This document shows, piece after piece, positions 5,683 through 9,747 of a stretch of DNA of 9,747 nucleotides. The notes beneath the pieces were generated by a model. It saw only the letters and a list, made by a program, of their open reading frames with translations. It searched no databases and was not told where the DNA came from. Each line of letters starts with the position of its first letter. The stretch's first letter is position 1. Position numbers and translations under genes: made by a program. Origin of the DNA: Undivivens sp041652635 (GTDB lineage Bacteria > Omnitrophota > Gorgyraeia > Gygaellales > Profunditerraquicolaceae); assembly GCA_041652635.1 (NCBI GenBank), contig JBAZGW010000055.1, forward strand, positions 1 to 9,747, in the 5' to 3' direction.

Positions 5683-8526
5683 TCACTCGCAGATCGATGA
5701 GAACGCGCAATAGGAACAGGCCACGGTATCTTCCTTATCCGGGGTGAACGGCACCTCCGGATTCAGGATCTCCCTGTTCAGCAGGAAATCCAGGGCCGAT
5801 AGATACTCCCGCATAACCTCCGCGCGCTGCCCAGCCTGCCGGCTACCGTGAAAAAGCGTTCTTACCGCCGCTCCGGCGTCGCTCTCCCTCAAGCTGTAAA
5901 TAGCCGCGTTCCGCAGCGGGATATCCGCGTAATCACGCGACGCGAAATACAGATAAACCGGAAGTTGAAAGGATCTGATCTTCTTTTTTACCGTAATCCT
6001 GTCAAGCCGACCGTCAACGCTTTGAAAGGCGCCGTCAGGGATATCATCGCCGCCGGTTTTATAATCCAGGACCAGCAATGACCCGTCTTCCAGCAGATCT
6101 ATCCTGTCTATCCTGGCTTTAAACTCCACTTCAGCCGCCCCCAAAGGGATGGTTCCGCGAAAGTCCTTCTCCAAAGCCAGGATCCTGGCAACGGAACGCC
6201 CTTCTTCCACGGCAAGGAATCTTTCCAGGCGATGGCGCATAATTTCCTTCACCATAAACGCGTCCGATTTCATCCGCTTCCCCAGGTCGGCGGCAAATCT
6301 TTCCTCAAAAACCCCGAAAAAGAAATTCCTGAAAGGACCGTCTACTCTCGGTTTCTTGCCGCGGAAACCGGAAAAAGTCTCCTGCAGTAAAGAATGCAGG
6401 AACGTGCCCACATCGGCGCCTCCCGGGTCCTGCAGAGAATCCTCCCGTTCCTTCAACCCCAGGACGTAACGATAATAGAATTTCAACGGACAGGAAAGAT
6501 AAGTATTCACCGCGGAAGCTGAATACCGCATCCGGGAAAGGAACTCCAGCACGCGCTTCTCTTTTGCCACAATCGTGCCGCGTGCCGGCACGACGACATT
6601 GAAATCCGCCCTGGGCACGGCCGGCTGCCGCGGGTCTCCGGAAGCTTTCTGCCGCTCCCAAATAAGTTCCTCGATAAAACGGCTCCGTTCGCTCTCCGGG
6701 GACTCCCGGTAAACAAGAACGGCCTTTTCCGCGCCCGCGATAAGCCTGCGGAACATATAACGCTGTATTTCTTCCTCCTTCTCCATCCGGTTGATACCGA
6801 GGCTGATCAGGATCTCCCTGGGGATCAACGGCTCATAAAGGCGCAGCTTGGGAAGGCGTTGCTCATTGGCGTCCAGCACGATAATATTGCGGAAGTTCAG
6901 GCATCTCGTCTCCAACAGCCCGAGGATCTGGAGCCCTTTAAGCGGCGAGCCGGTAAAGGCAACCGCTTCTTTCTCCAGCCTGTCCAGGAAAAGCGCGAAA
7001 ATGTCCTGCCTGGGGAAACTCTCCCCGGCAAAAGAAACAGAAGAAAACTCGCGCGCCACCCGCAACAGCCGCTCTATGGCCGCGGAATTCAAAGGATAAC
7101 TCTCGAACATCCCGCGTTTAATGAGCGCCTCCAGCACCTCATTCAGCGAGAGCGCGAACGCGGAAATCCCCTGGACATCCTCCCATCTCCGAAAAAAAAG
7201 GTCATGCACTGAAGACAATATTTCTAACAGTCCTTCCCTATCCGCTTCTCCGGAAGATTCCAGGGTGAGCTCGTAAAGCATCTCGTTCTTTTCTATCTCA
7301 TCGATACTGACGAAAAGGCTTCCGCCCAAGGAAGATCCTTGTTCCCCCCGCAGCAGTTCTTCCGCCTTATGCATCAGGATCCTGGTTACCGACTGAGAGT
7401 AAGAGAACCGGAGGTTTTTTACCAGGGGATGCAATATCACCCGCAGGTAGTCGGCCGCGTAATACCTGCCGGCGCTATCCCTGCTCTCCTGCGCCGCGCA
7501 GACCGCGCGGAATAAAGAATACACCGGGCTCCTCTTCAAAGGATACCCCATAGAAACATTAAAATCTTCTTTCAGCGAGGAGACTTCCGACAGTAACGGC
7601 ACCAGCCCTTCCGGATCCGGCAATATCACCGCCGTGCCGGAGAAGCAGTTGCCGATTTCGGTGGAAAGCAGGTTTCGCACCACTCCCACCTGGGAATGCA
7701 GATCGAACCCGGCATAAAGCGATATTTCCGGGGTCTTCCCGGAAACAAGCTGTTTCTCCCGCGGCAAAGGCCCGAATAAAGACATTGTCTTCTTCAATAC
7801 CGGCCACTCCCGGGGGTCTCCCTGGAACACCGGTATTGCCTGGCCTTGAGCATAAAGCCGGCTGATGATCTTTTGCTCGCAGGAATGCAGATAAAAAAGC
7901 CCGCAGAAATAAACCCTCTCAAATCCGGTGACAGGCGCGTCCCGGGTATATTCAACCGCCCGCGAATAGAGCATCCCGCGGGAATAACGTTTACTCTCCG
8001 ACTGAAGGAGATGATAGCCCTGCCTAATGGAATTGACACTTTTTAACAAGGCATTAATGTATTCCGGGACGTCGTAACCGATCTCGGCCTTGACTTTCAG
8101 GTTCTCCAATATCGGCTCTTTTATATCCTCCAGGTCAAGTTGTTCTATCATATCCAGGATCTCCCCCGCCCAGGGATAAAACCGCGGGAAACTATCCATC
8201 ATACCGAAAGCCCCGCATGAAGTCCCCTTTGCCAAAAGATAAACCTGGTGCGCGGCCTCCAGTTCCGGCATACGCGTGAACGCCTCCCTGCTCCCGACAA
8301 TATACGCGATGAATTCATCCATAGAAAAAAATGACGGCGGATAAAAACATTCCCCCAGCCTGGCCGCCAGCTCTTTTTTCAGGAACAACGCCGGCCGTTT
8401 TCCTCCGAAGATCAAAGCGACGCGGCTGAAGTCAAAAGAGGCTTTACCGGGATATTCCCTAAGTAACTCGTCGGCCAGAACACCGATCAGATCATCTTCT
8501 ATACTACAGGAAACTATTCTACCCAC
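5683..8526 (-). CDS. addB: AddB-like PD-(D/E)XK nuclease with inactivated helicase domain
   Basis: A 947-residue protein resembling the AddB subunit of AddAB helicase-nucleases, which resect double-strand breaks for RecA-dependent repair. The N-terminal two-thirds is helicase-like, but no Walker A P-loop is visible (the region around VALIFGGKRP, 36-45, lacks GxxxxGKT). Hallmarks of the Bacteroidota-style family are visible: NVSMGYPL near 323 and LGLLETR (535-541) followed by IIVLDANEQRLP. The C-terminal nuclease has H711 (GTFLHSLL), D807 (ARIDRID), D821/K823 (LDYKTG) and Q854/Y858. Four cysteines, C679, C937, C940 and C946 (one before the nuclease domain, then C-x2-C-x5-C), match the spacing of the AddB iron-sulfur staple. 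The start is a GTG at 8526 overlapping the addA-like gene by 8 bp, with GGAGG nine bases before it. It is shorter than Bacillus AddB (about 1,160 residues) but normal for the Bacteroidota-type group. Confidence 0.88.
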   Translation of the reverse strand: MGRIVSCSIEDDLIGVLADELLREYPGKASFDFSRVALIFGGKRPALFLKKELAARLGECFYPPSFFSMDEFIAYIVGSREAFTRMPELEAAHQVYLLAKGTSCGAFGMMDSFPRFYPWAGEILDMIEQLDLEDIKEPILENLKVKAEIGYDVPEYINALLKSVNSIRQGYHLLQSESKRYSRGMLYSRAVEYTRDAPVTGFERVYFCGLFYLHSCEQKIISRLYAQGQAIPVFQGDPREWPVLKKTMSLFGPLPREKQLVSGKTPEISLYAGFDLHSQVGVVRNLLSTEIGNCFSGTAVILPDPEGLVPLLSEVSSLKEDFNVSMGYPLKRSPVYSLFRAVCAAQESRDSAGRYYAADYLRVILHPLVKNLRFSYSQSVTRILMHKAEELLRGEQGSSLGGSLFVSIDEIEKNEMLYELTLESSGEADREGLLEILSSVHDLFFRRWEDVQGISAFALSLNEVLEALIKRGMFESYPLNSAAIERLLRVAREFSSVSFAGESFPRQDIFALFLDRLEKEAVAFTGSPLKGLQILGLLETRCLNFRNIIVLDANEQRLPKLRLYEPLIPREILISLGINRMEKEEEIQRYMFRRLIAGAEKAVLVYRESPESERSRFIEELIWERQKASGDPRQPAVPRADFNVVVPARGTIVAKEKRVLEFLSRMRYSASAVNTYLSCPLKFYYRYVLGLKEREDSLQDPGGADVGTFLHSLLQETFSGFRGKKPRVDGPFRNFFFGVFEERFAADLGKRMKSDAFMVKEIMRHRLERFLAVEEGRSVARILALEKDFRGTIPLGAAEVEFKARIDRIDLLEDGSLLVLDYKTGGDDIPDGAFQSVDGRLDRITVKKKIRSFQLPVYLYFASRDYADIPLRNAAIYSLRESDAGAAVRTLFHGSRQAGQRAEVMREYLSALDFLLNREILNPEVPFTPDKEDTVACSYCAFSSICE

Positions 8527-9747
8527 CCTGCACCGCCTCCGTCTCCAGGCTATCCATATACACTATTACCCCCGACACCTGCCGGCCGGGATAAATCCCG
8601 GATGCCGCGCCGATATATTCCTTCATCTGCCTCAGATATTCCTCCCTGCCGGAACGGGAACTTTTATAGTCCACGACTGTTATCCCGTTCTCCTCCTCGA
8701 TCAACCTGTCAATCCTTAAACTGCGGCCCGATGCCAGGACGATCTCCTTCTCACAATATACCCTGGCGCCTGGTTGCCTGAATATCCAGGCGGTCTCCGG
8801 GCTCTCCAACAAAGCCAGGGCCTTCTTTCGGGCATTATCTATCTTCAACGGTTCTTCTCCCAGCATCGCGCAGGCATGCTCCAATTCCTCTTCCGGCGAG
8901 GACCCGCTGCCGGAGGCGCCGACGGCGGAAAGCAGGCCATGCAATAATTCCCCCTCCGAGATCGCGTCCCTGTTACGCAACTCCTCACCTGAAGGGAATT
9001 CCTCGCGCAATAACCCCATCCAGTCCCCGTAACGCGGCGCGGACAGGGCCAGCAAAGTTCCCGAAGGCTCTTTATGCGCGCGGCATTCGCCGCGTTGCCC
9101 GGAAGTATACCCGCCGGCAGGCAACAAACCAGCGGCCTGATTTGTTCTCTTGGCTCCGGAGAAAGGTATGATCACATACAGCTCGCAGACGGCCCTGGTG
9201 CAGGCCACATACGCGGCGCAGAGTTCATCGCCCACGGCCTTATAATATTCCCGCAGATACAGTCCCTTCAAAACGGGGGAGAACTCCGTTCCTTCCGCGG
9301 AACGCAAATGGACCAGATAAGCCGCGTCACTGCCGGATTTAAGGACAAAAGCGTCCGCCCCCTCCGCGCTCTTGGAGCCGACCTTGAACCTGAATTCCAT
9401 GAACGGTATGATCACTACGGGAAATTCCAACCCTTTTGATTTGTGGATAGTCAATACCTTCACGGAGCCGCTTGACGGAATATGCAGGTTCAGCCTGTCC
9501 GCCGGCATATTCGCGAACCACTCCAGGAAAATACCCGGTGAGCCATGGCATTCCGGTTCGCTCTCTTTTATTATTTCCAGCAGCCCGCAGACAAACCCGC
9601 TCTCCCCCGGGAAATTGGCCGTCACGGAAAAACGGGAGATTATATCCACGGCCATCTCGTACAACGGCATCAATCCCACATTTTTGAAGAACGGCTCGAA
9701 TAATCGCTTCCAAGCCTGCGGATATTCTTTCTGGAACTCCCGGTAAT
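8519..9747 (-). CDS. addA: AddA-like UvrD-family helicase/nuclease, C-terminal part (5' truncated by window edge)
   Basis: The frame is open to the right edge; 408 residues are visible. A GTG at 9679 could be mistaken for a start, but 22 clearly coding codons precede it, so the gene begins outside. Numbering from the edge: superfamily 1 helicase motif V-like TIHKSKGLEF (99-108), motif VI YVACTRA (179-185), then after a low-complexity linker a PD-(D/E)XK nuclease domain with H269 (GELLHGLL), D346 (RIDRL), D359-Y360-K361 (VVDYKSS) and Q373/Y377. This order of SF1A helicase then RecB-type nuclease is that of AddA, the ATP-driven motor and strand-cutting subunit. It overlaps the addB-like gene by 8 bp and should be its partner. 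The Walker A and other N-terminal motifs cannot be checked here. RecB or another UvrD-like nuclease helicase is the alternative, less likely beside an AddB-type gene. Confidence 0.87.
   Translation of the reverse strand, partial: YREFQKEYPQAWKRLFEPFFKNVGLMPLYEMAVDIISRFSVTANFPGESGFVCGLLEIIKESEPECHGSPGIFLEWFANMPADRLNLHIPSSGSVKVLTIHKSKGLEFPVVIIPFMEFRFKVGSKSAEGADAFVLKSGSDAAYLVHLRSAEGTEFSPVLKGLYLREYYKAVGDELCAAYVACTRAVCELYVIIPFSGAKRTNQAAGLLPAGGYTSGQRGECRAHKEPSGTLLALSAPRYGDWMGLLREEFPSGEELRNRDAISEGELLHGLLSAVGASGSGSSPEEELEHACAMLGEEPLKIDNARKKALALLESPETAWIFRQPGARVYCEKEIVLASGRSLRIDRLIEEENGITVVDYKSSRSGREEYLRQMKEYIGAASGIYPGRQVSGVIVYMDSLETEAVQGG

Noticed and set aside
5553..5747. Plus-strand 64-residue frame over the second repeat tract
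   Set aside because: Its sequence is translated heptamers followed by antisense of the addB-like gene; there is no ribosome binding site or family resemblance.
9677..9679. GTG as the true start of the addA-like gene
   Set aside because: The frame stays open and protein-like for 22 more codons to the window edge, and helicase motifs required upstream are missing, so the gene is cut by the edge.

Overview
The window is a piece of a moderately GC-rich bacterial chromosome in which every recognisable gene is read on the minus strand. The gene set is a type IV pilus/type II secretion assembly ATPase, a soluble multi-PAS histidine kinase with two stand-alone receivers, and an AddA/AddB-type helicase-nuclease pair. 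Together with the degenerate heptamer repeats, this suggests a free-living, uncultured, Gram-negative-type lineage. A candidate phylum such as Omnitrophota is my guess from general resemblance only; there is no rRNA or other marker here to fix it. The AddB-like protein resembles the Bacteroidota-style AddB more than the Bacillus one.

Layout from right to left, which is the direction of transcription. The 3' part of an addA-like UvrD-family helicase with a C-terminal nuclease domain enters from the right edge (8519-9747). It overlaps by 8 bp an addB-like gene (5683-8526) whose product has a PD-(D/E)XK nuclease domain and a complete four-cysteine iron-sulfur staple. A 347-bp gene-free stretch follows (5336-5682), holding a degenerate heptamer repeat tract that switches strand orientation in the middle, an extended -10 promoter and a small palindrome. 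From that promoter a tight four-gene operon appears to run: histidine kinase (2726-5335), receiver (2323-2718), receiver (1906-2316) and GspE/PilB ATPase (264-1913), with gaps of 7 and 6 bp and then an 8-bp overlap.

Immediately after the ATPase stop codon lies a very regular array of 22 consecutive 7-bp units (YTCRTGC, about 96-262). At its far side the array is cut by what looks like the left end of an IS3-family insertion sequence (1-95), with terminal repeat, promoter, ribosome binding site and the first codons of its orfA running off the left edge.

Functionally there are two modules. The first is a cytoplasmic phosphorelay (kinase plus two output-less receivers) co-transcribed with the motor ATPase that drives pilus or pseudopilus extension, so the receivers probably act on the motor or on other proteins rather than on DNA. 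The second is a double-strand-break resection complex of the AddAB type. The most unusual material is outside the genes: two heptamer tracts, each directly 3' of the last gene of a minus-strand operon, one of them at an IS boundary. The kinase also carries a cysteine-rich first PAS domain and a C-terminal GGDEF-like domain that has lost its signature.
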